Source: Scleropages formosus (Eukaryota; Chordata; Actinopteri; Osteoglossiformes; Osteoglossidae). From it: a stretch of 64,000 bases of DNA. The position numbers and the translations under genes are program-made. This document shows, one piece after another, positions 47,399 to 58,594 of the stretch. The notes under the pieces were generated by a model. That model worked only from the letters and a program-made list of their open reading frames with translations. It did not search any database and was not told where the DNA came from. The stretch is from contig NC_041806.1 of assembly GCF_900964775.1 (NCBI RefSeq), forward strand, positions 25,075,488-25,139,487, read 5' to 3'. Position 1 is the stretch's first letter, and every line of letters starts with the position of its first letter.

Positions 47399-49684
47399 AT
47401 GTTTAGTTGGGTTAGGACGGTGATGATGAAAGCGCTGGTGAATGAACCGTGGACACTAACAATGAGCGCTGACGCGAGTGTGCTCGCGAGCGCATCCAGG
47501 AAGATGGTAAGTGACTGACTCCGTCGCATCTTGTCAGTGCGCTTCCGGACGGATGAAGACGTGTCACACGGTACCGGCCCGCTGTTGTTGGCGAGTTTCA
47601 CCATACGGAGTCACGTGTCATCTCACTGTGATCTACCGTTGACCCTCAGGTCGTGGGCTTGGGGAACCCAGGGATGGGCAGCACACGGCACAGTGTCGGT
47701 ATGGCGGTTGTAGCAGCCCTGTCCGGCCGGCTCGGCGTGTCGGAGAGTTGGCGCGGTGACAGACACGTTTCCGGGGAGGTGGCGCTCTGTGAGCTCGGCG
47801 ACACGCAGCTGGTCCTGCTAAGACCCCGTGTGCTGATGAATCTCAATGGTATCAGCGTGGCCAAGGCTGGTGAGGACACCCCCCCCCCCCCGCGCTTCCT
47901 AGATTGGTACAGCAGGGTCTGTACATCTTTTTTCCACTAGTGTAAATTGCCAGATCTAACGATATTCAGAGCTCTTGTCTGGCGGTTCCCGAATGGAACC
48001 CCACTGCTGTAGCAGCCCTCAGCAGCCCGCTTCTTCAACACCCTTCTGTATGAAAGGTTAAATCATTATAAGGTCATTAGTGCTGTAAGTCACCTTGGAT
48101 AATGGCATTAGCTAAATAATAACAATAGGCCTATTTCTCTCATTCTTAAGCTGCCAAGTTCCATATCCAGCCGGAGCACATCCTTTTGGTCCACGACGAG
48201 TTGGACAAACCACTTGGGAAGTTCTCCTTGAAGAAAGGGGGTAGTGCCAGGTGAACAGATTAACACCAAGCCATGTAAAATGATTGACTGTGCACTCAGA
48301 ATATAATACAGTACATCAAGTCAACCCCAAAAAATTAGCAAGCAGTTATTTGATATGACTTTTTACAAATTTGTTTAGCCATACTGAGTCCTTACTATGG
48401 TAAATTGAACATGTCAGGATTGCGATAATATAAAAAGGTTTAGTGTGTGCTTGTGATTCTGCTGCTCCCTGACTGGATGCACTAGTCCCAGTTGGCTGCG
48501 TTCACTATTACTGAGCTATTTTGTTGTTGGTTCACAGGGGTCATAACGGTGTAAAATCCTGCGTGGAGTGCCTTCAAACAAACGTGAGTATCTGTCAACA
48601 AACTACTCAATTTTAGGTGTTAACTTAATTTCCCTGAAGCATGACAAGGGCCTGTAAAAGGCAAGTTTGCAAAATGTTTACATTTATTATATTTAACTGA
48701 TGCTTTACAATGCTAAACTACATAGTTATTTACCCATTTATATTGCTGGGTAATTTTACTGGAGCAATTTAGTGTAAGCACATTGCTCAGGGTACCACAG
48801 CAGTAGGTGAGATACAGACCTGCAACCTTTGGCTCTAAAGGCAACAGCTCTAACCACTACAATATCAGTTTCCTTCGGAATGTTTAGAATGTTGTTCACA
48901 TCCTATTTCAACAGGGCCTCAGACCTTTGCAACTCCATACACATTTCACCAAGAATACAGAGAATGGGTTGCAACTTTGTGTTTTAGGCCACAGGGTTAT
49001 GGAGAAACAATCTGGAAAACTCACCTGAATTAATTTTGGAATACTTTTAAAAAACAAAACTTTAAGAAGTAATTTACCTGTTTAGATCTTGGGAAAGACC
49101 ACCTGTTGTAAGACTTGTGTATCCATTGATTAACTCATTAACAAGCTGCCTAGAATTCTGCACTGGAATTTATAAATAAATATTTGCTATGGACTTTTTA
49201 ATTGGTTAAGTATGTTTATCAATGCCATTATTAGGTGATGCCCAGGCTGCTTATTGGGATTGGCCGGCCAGCAGAGAAGGCACTGGTGAATCATCATGTC
49301 TTGGGACGGTTCTCCAGGGAGGAACAGAAAGTTCTGAGCAATGTACTGGAGCAGAGTGTGGACTTACTTCTCTCCCAGCTTACAACCACAGATCTGCAAA
49401 ATTTCCCAAAACAAGTCAACAGCGGCCACGTTAAGAGGAAAGATGTGTGTGTGCAGCATTCATCATTACCACCAGGGGGCACAAAGAGCTCTGTTCCCCA
49501 AACAGACCTTGAACTGCATTGTTCACCTCTGGCTTTGCAAATCTGTGAAAACCCAGCCAACAGAACAGAAACGGCTTTGCAGTGTTCATCTCCCACAGAG
49601 CAACAGGAAGGCCTAGCAAACAGGACCGAACTAGAGCTGCCAAGTTCAAAATGTCCAGAGGACAAAAGCACAACACAAACATGA
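47399..49684 (+). CDS. PTRH1: Peptidyl-tRNA hydrolase 1 homolog
   Basis: Five exons (47,399-47,506; 47,650-47,869; 48,151-48,250; 48,538-48,583; 49,235-49,684), all with GT/AG borders and matching phases, give 307 residues. The enzyme cleaves the ester bond of peptidyl-tRNAs released early from ribosomes. Bacterial-type Pth motifs are present: GLGNPG with catalytic Asn42, TRHSVG with His50, [16 protein letters not shown] with catalytic Asp125, and GHNGVKS with Asn146. The N-terminus before Val37 is short and basic/hydrophobic, which could be a mitochondrial presequence. Other in-frame ATGs lie upstream (about 47,297) and downstream (47,462), so the start is uncertain. The human protein is about 214 residues. 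The extra length here is a C-terminal tail after about residue 210 containing imperfect repeats. The gene converges on CFAP157, as in mammals. Confidence 0.92.
48678..48868 (-). repeat. Family A SINE in PTRH1 intron 4
   Basis: The plus strand shows a reversed tail (ATATTTAACTGATGCTTTAC), the core TAGTGTAAGCACATTGCTCA, B-box relic GATACAGACCTGCAACC and the tRNA-like start AGCTCTAACCACTACAA. It is moderately diverged. Confidence 0.8.
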
Positions 49685-49825
49685 ACCTGAGGAAACCATG
49701 TGACTAAAAAACATTCTGGTTTGTGTCTGATGAACACTTAAACATTTTCTGTCGTGGTGCTTTTTTATTTTGTTGATTCCAGGGTGCCAGCTTTGCTAAT
49801 TTCATAAGATTGTGATATGGCAATT

Positions 49826-49831
49826 AATAAA
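49826..49831 (+). terminator. Polyadenylation signal of PTRH1
   Basis: AATAAA about 140 bases after the stop, followed after six bases by a genomic A run of about 22. Confidence 0.6.
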
Positions 49832-50415
49832 TGGGCAAAAAAAAAAAAAAAAAAAAAAACTGATAATGCTTCTTGAAGACAAGGACAAAAATCCTTTGTT
49901 CACAGCAAAATAATTCTAATTTTTAATTAATGCACAAAGGGTGTCACCATAAATGTATTTCACTTTTGCTTATTAAAATGACCAAACTTACCTTTAGAGG
50001 AAACAGCCCTCAAGCCCACGTTAATATAATTACAGTAGGTTTGACTATTGTACATTCTGATTTTTATTGGTTCCAAAGCCCAGTTAGTATGTATGATCTA
50101 CAAATGCTTAACATGACATTTGGGTGCACAACTAAAACAAAACTTAAAATATTTAGGGTTTCATTACAGGAAAAAACCCTTTTTTGACTCTGCAGTATTC
50201 TATACTATTGCAACAAAATATAGTACAATTAAAATGACAAGAGAAAAATCTTGGTGGATTTGTGATTCCCCACCCCCACTGGTCAGACAGTCCCTATACA
50301 TATATATTTTTTCCTCCAAACTAATACTTCTGTCCAAAGCTACTTACCACATTTGGCACACATACAGTAAAAATGGCAACAGGTCTGTGTCCTTAAACAC
50401 TTTGCTAGCTGCTCT

Positions 50416-53400
50416 TCATGTATGTGTGACATTTACTGATGGCTGATGTCTGAGAGGTGAAGCCAAAGTGTCCTTTTGATTCTTCTTTGTTAGTTGCATC
50501 TTTGGGGAAGAGGGAAAATTGTTTAATATAGAGCAATGGTGAGAACACAGATCAACCCAATTCTAAAAATTAGTTTTATGAAGCTGGATGACCTCTTTCA
50601 ATGACCTTAGAGCCAAGGCAGCATTTCACAGCTGCTGTGTTTATGGCCAGTTCAAGCTTTCCACTGTAGCATATAGATACCAGAGTTGTAAATCAGGTAA
50701 ACACTGCAAAAGTTAATCTGGATTTACAGTCAAGCTGTTTGAAAAAGTTAACCAAAAACTTGTGAAGAACATGAGCCATTGAACAAATGCAATGTTTGAC
50801 ATCAACTTCCTGAACTTAATCTGGCACAATTTTACCAAAGGGATTATTAATACATGGTTGATCTTACTGTTTTCCTCTGAGTTACACAAAACATAATGCA
50901 GCGTACCTCTCTGAGCACATCCTTTTTCTGCAGCTGTTCTTGGGCAGGTTTGTTGCCCAGCAGGGTGAGGCTATCAAGCAAAACAAGGAGCCTCTGCATC
51001 ATGTGGCTGCGGTGAGCAATGGTTGGAACCAAGTCCTTCTCCTTGGGCAGGTCCTGTCAGCAAAATGCTGCAATGAGTTCTTGAATCTCCTTCATGTGGT
51101 ACAGTGGTTAAGACAACCGCCCAAAATGAACACTGATTTTCTTCTCTGCAAGATCCAAATTGCCAACATTTTCTTATTTCAGCATGTATATTGTATGAGT
51201 CACATGAAAAACTATAAAAAGTTACTCTACCATATCTGCTGAGAACAAAATGCTGTTCAAATGTAATAATAAGCCCTATAGTCATATAAATGTCACCTTG
51301 TTTTACATGAATACAAACCCGGTCTAACAGCACAATCGCTGCAGCACACACAGTTCTCAAGGCAACTAGTCTGACTCTTTAGTACCTGATGAGCATGTTT
51401 CAGGGCTGCGGCAGCCTCCTCTAGACCCTTCTTCATCTGGACCCTGAGGGCCTGCTCCTGCTTCAGTTCCTTCCTCAGTTTGTCTGCTATGGCACGGTTC
51501 TGCTCAGACTCCTCATACAGCACAGACAGCTTCTGTCTACACACACCATGGTGTCAGTCAGGCCTCCTGAAGTGACTCAACCATGAACTCAAGCTCTTAA
51601 TACAGAAGGCAAAGCATTTCAGTGGTGTAAGGAAAAATACACCCGTATTTTTAGGGGTAAAGAGAATTTATGTGTCGCCCGAGCCAGAACCACATTATTA
51701 TTAACATTTCATTTGTAACAAAGTTGCTGAACAAGTCTGCCCTAAAAGCCAACATAAAACTAAATGTGAAAACTACAGAAATAAAACTAAAATAAGATTA
51801 ATAAAAATCAAAAACTGGAAGTTTGATTTTCTCAAAATGTCAGTACACCCTTACCTCAGCTTACACTAACTTTTATCAGCAAGTACAATTTGAATCCCAT
51901 GTTCACCTTATGAGCGGTCTACCCAACATCTATGAGAAATTCCTTTCAAGCAAAACAAGAAAAACCGTGTCTCTTCACAACACGGGGGAGTACAAAGGGT
52001 GTCAGTGACATCACCTGAGAAGCTTCCTCGTATCTCAGTTGTACCCCTTTGAGACCAAGACTTTGTCCACTCTAAAACTAGACATAATTTAAGCACATCT
52101 AAGACACTTCACACTACAGTGCTGAGTCCAGTGTGCCTTATACACACACACACACACACACACACACAAAGTCTACAACTGCTTGTCCCGAGCGGGATCG
52201 CGGGGAACTGGAGCCTGACCCAGCAACACAGGGCGCAAGGCTGGAGAGTGAGGGCACCCCAAGCAGGACCTGAACCCCAGACCTACGACACAGCAGGCCC
52301 CGGCCGAACCCACCAAACCACCCGTGTGCCTTATTTTAGTTACTTTAAAATTTTCCCGTCCTTTGTGAAATTTTGCATTGCAATTTTTGCTTGTAAATCT
52401 AAGAAAGGATATACTTTTTCATCTTCAAGATTTTGTAAAACCCACATTTAGGAATAAACGGCATAAATGGATTGTTAAAATTGAACACTGGGGGTTGAGA
52501 AAAGCACTGAATTAGTTATAAGGGTGTATCAAATTTTTAGCAAAGGGGTACATAGAATTATGTCCTTCCTTGGTTTTAATGTCAAAATGACCTGAGGCTG
52601 ACAAGATCCTGGCATAGTACAGCATGGTCCTTCTGCAGCTGAAGTTGCTGTTTGTCACTCCTTTCATGCTCCTCTAGCTCTGCCTGCTGCTGTTTACACC
52701 TCTGTGTCAGCTGATGGATAACCTGACAGACACATACGCACACAGAATGGAGACTTCCTGTTAATGAATACTTGCAGACTGGATGCTTTAAGTACTGCAA
52801 ACATACAGCAAAACACTGTCATGAAACTATCTGGACACCTGCAGAAATCCACTGGCATGTTGATCCACAGAACAAAAAGTGCAGAGTCACTTTAAGTCTA
52901 CCTTCTGGTTGCTGAGGCTTTTTCTGGTCATTTCTTTCAGCAAAGGTTCCAGCACTTCCAGCTCCCGTCGGAGCTGCTTCTCCTTTTCCTTTAGGCTCTG
53001 GTTCTCCTCCAACAGCTCTTTGCTCTTATCTGAGAGCTTGCGCAGCTGTGCCATGACAGACACATTCTCATGCATTGCCCTCATCATCGTCTCCGGCATG
53101 CTCTTCTCAGAGACATGTCGGAACTCTGCCGCCACAGCTGCTATGTGCTGGTGCATCTCCTTCTTGAGCCTACAGATAGAGGAGAGACAATGTGGGCTTA
53201 CTGACAAAACTGAATTTATTGCTCAAAGTAATATACAGTATACTGATTAAGAAGGCCAGATGTCCCATATGTCAAGGGAGACTCCCATATTTTATTCCAA
53301 TTTTAGGTATCCATTGTACTGTGCACACCTTTGCTAAAGACTGTCATGCATATACTGTATATACATGAACCAAACTATGATAAAGAACACTGCCAGAGAA

Positions 53401-55034
53401 CTATAGGCAGATCCAAGTTAACCTAAAAAATTTTTAAAGGTTTGTTTGGGATAGTAAAATTTTAATTTCATCACTCATGAAAACAAACAAGTGAATTGTT
53501 AATGAACCTCATTGGAATGAATCACTCCCCAATTTAACTGCTTAATTGCTCAATCAAAAAAAAAAAAAACAAACAGCATTGACAAGTCTGCTAGAAACAG
53601 TGTTGAAAACCACTTATGTAACCTACTATGATAACATGGACAAGAAATGTCAGCTTTCCTGCATACACAGAAGTACTGGCTGCTGAAAGATCAGCTAAGC
53701 GGTAACATCCAATATTTGACCTTACATAAACTGGACCCTGTAAAACTGATGATTAACCAGCTAAACTTAAACATCACATAATGATACTACAATCTCCTGT
53801 AGACTGTAGCAGTGACCTGTCATTGTCCAGCACCGCCTTCTTCTCCAGGTTGTAAATAACTGTTTCATAATCCTGCCTCTGCAGCTTCAGCTGTTCTTCC
53901 AAGGTTTTCAGATTTTCCATCAACTCCTCTTTCTGCAGTCGAAACTCCTCCAGAGCAGCCATCTTCCCAGCTAAGGAGAAAACACACATTCCCTGGATTG
54001 AGCTCACAGTGCAAGCCACACTGGGGCCTCTGTAATGCTGGGTTTCACATATTTACACTGTTGGAAGACACACACTTTTAGGATGTTTTCTGTATAAATT
54101 GATATACTGAAGCTCTCTTTCACCCAGATCTTGCTGAGCTCTCACCCAGCACCATGTTCTCTGAGATGAGCTGGTCCTTGCTCTCTTGGAACTCGTGGCG
54201 GAGCTGAACCAGTTGTGCCTCAAAGGATTCCTTTTCAGCCTCCTTGGCCTGCTGGAGCTCTAGCAGCTGCTCGGAGAGCTCTGTCAGCTCATCCTCCTTC
54301 TGAGCCAGCAAGCGTTTCAGGTAAAGCACAATGTCACTCTTCTCCTTCTCCAAAGTGCTGTACTGGAAGGAGAAATTTCTTTGCTTCGCCTCCAGCTCAT
54401 CACACTTCTGCTGGTACCTGGTAGGGAATGAGTTACAGCCACTGTTTCCTGGGAAATCTGAGCCAAAGTTTCTCAAAAAACTTAAGTTACCAGCTTGCCC
54501 AAGTCAGAGTGGCAGCAGTTCAGAGCCTATCCCTGAAGCACAGGGTGCTAAACTAGGAAGGGTATGTCCTACCAGGACAGTAGTCCATCTCTAGGTGACT
54601 ATGAAGCATCAGCGCTACCTGCAGCACTACCATATTGCCCCGGACCACAGCTGGTGCATAGTACACATTTTTCTATGATACAATGGACAAATTATCATGG
54701 CAATTTTCATACACAGCAGCTGTCTAAAGTCTGAGTACAAATGAAATGGGCAGTAATTTATCATGTGATGAATTGGACAGAACAGTGACAGCAAAGTAAC
54801 TCACAGGTATCCAACATCACTACAGTCTCCCTTTTCTCCAGGAGTCCCGCTTCACTCTACTATACTGTGCTACAGTTACCTCTGCAGCCGCAGCTCCAGG
54901 TCCCGAACCTGCGCTCCGTACTGCTCCCTCCCCAGTTGGCTGAGCTGTCCGTCGACGCCTCTTCCTCGACCATTTGGCTCATCTCTGTCCACTTTTTCAA
55001 CCAACTTCTTCTTTACGGTCTTCTTCGGAGGCAT
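50416..55034 (-). CDS. CFAP157: Cilia- and flagella-associated protein 157 homolog
   Basis: Eight coding exons on the minus strand (55034-54880, 54417-54146, 53970-53817, 53169-52902, 52722-52592, 51536-51386, 51053-50907, 50499-50416) join in consistent phase to 453 residues. The product is mostly coiled coil. Landmarks match vertebrate CFAP157: N-terminal MPPKKTVKKK, then YQQKCDELEAKQ, FEAQLVQLRHEFQESKDQL, GKMAALEEFRLQKEELMENL, YNLEKKAVLDNDR and, near the end, HMMQRLLVLLDSLTLLG. The family acts in cilia and sperm flagella (basal body/axoneme organisation). The human protein is about 520 residues; the difference is mainly at the C-terminus. The last exon (MQLTKKNQKDTLASP…VTHT) is the least certain part. 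Donors of exons 3 and 5 (GTCACT, GTCATT) are weak but have GT. Confidence 0.9.
52140..52330 (-). repeat. tRNA-derived SINE (family B) in CFAP157 intron 5
   Basis: A reversed (CA)n tail is followed by CTGCTTGTCCCGAGCGGGAT, the body GGCGCAAGGCTGGAG and B-box relic GGACCTGAACCCCAGACC. A piece of the middle is missing. Confidence 0.85.
54495..54597 (-). repeat. SINE fragment in CFAP157 intron 1
   Basis: The segment TTCAGAGCCTATCCCTGAAG…CCAGGACAGTAGTCCATCTC resembles the reversed 3' body of family C. It is short and diverged. Confidence 0.5.
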
Positions 55035-56184
55035 AATAAGAACAATAATCACTGTTAATTTGCATGCATTGAAAAATGTGATTCTGTGCAGGCACGAGGA
55101 GCGTTGCTAAGGAAACTCCCAGCGCACACAAACACAGAGACGGTGGACGAAAAAGGCGGCAAAGCCCACATTTAAAGAGACAGAGCAAGTGAACGTCAAG
55201 TGTTATTTCAGAGCACAAATTTCCGAAAATTGTCGTGCAAAGAAACTGTGCGCTATTCTTATTTTAGAGTAGTCTTATATACACTTTACCGACAGTTGCA
55301 GAGTAAACTCTCGAAACAGCACAACGGACGGTAACAAGAAACAAATCTTTAAAACTCCGAATGTCCACTTCAGACTCAGATGTGGCGAAAGGTTCACAAC
55401 CCCTTTCCCCCAAATGCAGGAAAATGCCGATTCCAGTAAAACAGAAGCTTTTCTGTCACACAAAACCAGTGCGAAACACTTGTCTTGTCCACACTTGCGC
55501 CCCCGTTTGTCCTTCGACGTAACACGTTCGTACAGAGATGTATTTCTTAATTATTACTTTTCAAAGCGCTTGGACCAGCGGGAAAACGTGTAAAAAAGCA
55601 GTTTTTGTCATTCTGTGGAATCATGGGGAGCGTCTGAATTTCCACAGTACGGCTGCGAATGCAGGACAAGTATTTTACCTCAGGTGTTTTTTTTTTTTTT
55701 TTTTTTTTACCTTAAATTATTAACTACTACGTTCCTTTCGTTGCACATCGATTTCCGAAAACAGTAAAATATAAACTGAAAAAATTCAGCATCGCTGTTT
55801 GACTTAAAAGTCCAAATCGTCACATTCACTCGTTTTGCTTCGGCCTTTCAGTCCCTTAGTCCTGTGGTACTTTTGCCGCGGTTTCGGCTGTTCCCAGAAG
55901 GCACCGCGGGAGGGCGATGTAGCACGAGGAAGTCCTTGTTTCGCGCCACTGCTACATGTTCGCAACCTAACGCTTCCACACTGAACGTGGTAGCGGACGG
56001 ACTGGTCGGGAAAGATGGTAAACTGAACTCTTGAGCATTCCTATCTGCAGCCCGTGATGTAAACTTTAAATACCGAGGTGGATAAAACTGTTAATTAGTA
56101 AATAACTCAAGAAAAGTCAAGTTGGTGTTGGATTGCGTAGGTGCACTGCGGGGGACTCGGGACAGGACCTAAGGTGTAAAATAC
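55035..56184. other. Upstream region of CFAP157
   Basis: It contains the CFAP157 promoter side (moderately CpG-rich to 55.2 kb), a T run of about 22 at 55,687, and a second CpG-rich patch at about 55.84-56.02 kb that could start another transcript. No coding exon is recognised. Confidence 0.45.
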
Positions 56185-56269
56185 CTGTATTTGTAAAGCA
56201 GTGTTCGCAGCTCAGTTAAAGCCTGCTTGTTGGAGCCCAGCAGGAAGTACTCCACAGCTAAAGCAGCTC
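56185..56269 (-). CDS. Candidate orphan exon
   Basis: The minus strand has a very strong acceptor (a pyrimidine run ending TTCTCTAG) and a good donor (ATACAG|GTATTT) 85 bases apart. Only one frame is open; it reads ALAVEYFLLGSNKQALTELR followed by TLLYKYR. It looks like real helical protein sequence, but I cannot name the family. It lies 1.15 kb upstream of the CFAP157 start on the same strand and does not fit that protein. Confidence 0.35.
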
Positions 56270-57641
56270 CTAGAGAAAAAAAAAAGGATTACAGAAGTGG
56301 CCTGTAAAGAGCTATTGCCTTTTAAAGCAGAACAAAACCGCGTATGAACGCATGGTGGTGAAGCGTTCCCAACAAGAGTCAGCAAGCGCGGGCGACAAGG
56401 ATCAGCCGCGGAGGAGTTGGAAGGGGTCGAAATGCTGTGCTTGTGAATGTTGTGAGAAGGGATGGGTTTGAGCAAGGGGTTGAATGAATGAAATCGGTGG
56501 AGGTTGAGCCCTGGGCTGCAAGTGCGAACTTGACAACTCCGGTGGCCTCAGAGGGAGGACACGCGATGGAGGGGTTTGGGGCCCTCTCTTCTATCCGATG
56601 GGCACTCGTGGTGACAATAGACCGCGAGAGATACTTGTGGACCAGGGACCTGGCTCAAAGGGCTTTCTATTCAAAGTGAACCCTCACTCCTCAACCCCCT
56701 CAGTCCTCTATGTGCAGTGACCCCCCCCCCCAACCCCCTTCAACCCTATGCTCTCCAGCCATCACCAGGGCACTTTCCCAGCCTTGCAGAGCTGGCAGGC
56801 CTGAGAGAGGTCACTCGCCGCTCCAATAACTTTTCTCTGCTGGGTCAGAGGTCCCCGGCAGGGAGGCTGAGGAAGCTGGAGAGCCAACATTTATTCAGGA
56901 AGGATTTCCCCCAGAGCAGCCAATGAGCAGCCCTGTATTGAGCCTCGTGGGGGGTCTGCTCAGCCTACAGATGTGCTGAAGCAAGGGACTTTAAGAGAAG
57001 GAAATCACACACCCCAACTAGCACGGTATCTCAATATGCCTCCCTTCTTCTAAAAAAGATTGAATCTTAAGAAAGGTACCCGGGTGGGTGTGGGGTATTA
57101 ACTCTTTAAAAAAAAATCAGGATCAGTAGCATCTGTTATGTATGTCACATAGATGTCCAGGTGCAAAAATGATGTCAGGTATGTTGAAGAGAATCTTGGT
57201 ACCACACACACACTCTCTGTACCACTTGCCCCATACGGGGTCGCGGGAAGCCGGAGCCTAACCCAGCAATACAGGGCGTAAGGCCGGAGGGGGAGGGGAC
57301 ACACCCAGGACGGGACGCCAGTCTGTCGCAAGGCACCGCAAGAAGGACTCGAACCCCAGACCCACTGGAGAACAGGACCCAGTCCAACCCACTGCACCAC
57401 CACACCCCCATCTTGGTACCAAATTTTAAGAAATGAAAAGGGCTGTTTTATATGAATCATCAGTAAGGATACCCATACTACATACAAATAACTGGAGTTG
57501 ATTTGGACCATTTCTAGATTTGGCCAGGTCAGCAAAATCACCGAAAAGGTTTCCAACTTTGTAACTAAGAGTCCATTCACCTTACCAGTGTCCCATGTAG
57601 GGTCCCACCATGATGGTGTCCCATCATTAACACACAGCTTA
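56270..57641. other. Spacer between the orphan exon and the DNA transposon
   Basis: Apart from one SINE no feature is supported. Open frames at 56.5-56.9 kb have no recognisable domain. Confidence 0.45.
57192..57421 (-). repeat. tRNA-derived SINE (family B) with target-site duplication
   Basis: ATCTTGGTACCA occurs at both edges (about 57,192 and 57,410), a clear 12-bp target-site duplication. Body and B box (GGACTCGAACCCC reversed) are well kept, so insertion is fairly recent. Confidence 0.9.
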
Positions 57642-58594
57642 CACTGTAAAAAATGATATGTGGTTCTACAAAAAAAAATTTAGGCAAAAATATTACAGCA
57701 ATAATTTTAAGTAAATGTCAACAGCATATATTATTTAGTGAAATCTACTTAATGAAATCAAGTGAATTTACCAAAATTATTTATGTCCACAAAGCAACAG
57801 CATCAAAAAAAAACTTGTTCATTCTACTAATTATTTTAAGTTATCTACCAAATAAATTTAGTAATATTACTTGGTTGCTTTTGATAGAGTTAGAACATTA
57901 TTTTAACTTAAACTACGTAAATCAATTAAGCTTTGCTTTTCTTTTGTGTGACTTTTTAAATTACTGCATTGCACAATTGTATTAGATGAATTACATTTTA
58001 AATATGAAAACATTTCTCTTTTTTAATTCTGATTTGTACAGTTCCAAGAAATGTAAGAATTTAGGTAAAGTTAAAGCAGCAGTCCAATTCTCACAAACCA
58101 ATAAAGAAATTCAATAAAACTTACAAAATATAAGAAAAAACTCACAGGCACATGTAGTTAAGTATTTATTTTGTAATATTTGTACAATGCTGTATTTGTA
58201 TTGGACAGGTTTTGTATTCATCAAAAAAAAAATTTATGGCATATTCAAATACTAAAATACTAAAAATAATCATCAGATCTCAATCTGATATATAAAAGTC
58301 AAAACAAAAATGTACACATTTTCTAAACTTCTACAATTAAAAATTTGTACAAAACAGAAGTTACAAGTAACATAAATTGCCATATTACTGTCCCAAATTT
58401 CTACATAATTATACAGATCAACTGTACCTGAACTGAAAATTTGCCACACCTCATACTGTGGTCTGATGTTGCATCACTAAACAAATATGCATTTTTGTGG
58501 TGTAAATCTTAAAACATTTTAAAGAATGTAACTTGTATGTCAATGCTTGTTTTAACACTGTGTTCAGCCAAGTAAATTGTATTGCATGACTACA

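Noticed and set aside
50300-50420. Possible further family A SINE (CTTCTGTCCAAAGCTACTTA).
   Set aside because: Only a short stretch resembles the tail; there is no core or tRNA-like part, and it overlaps the CFAP157 last exon.
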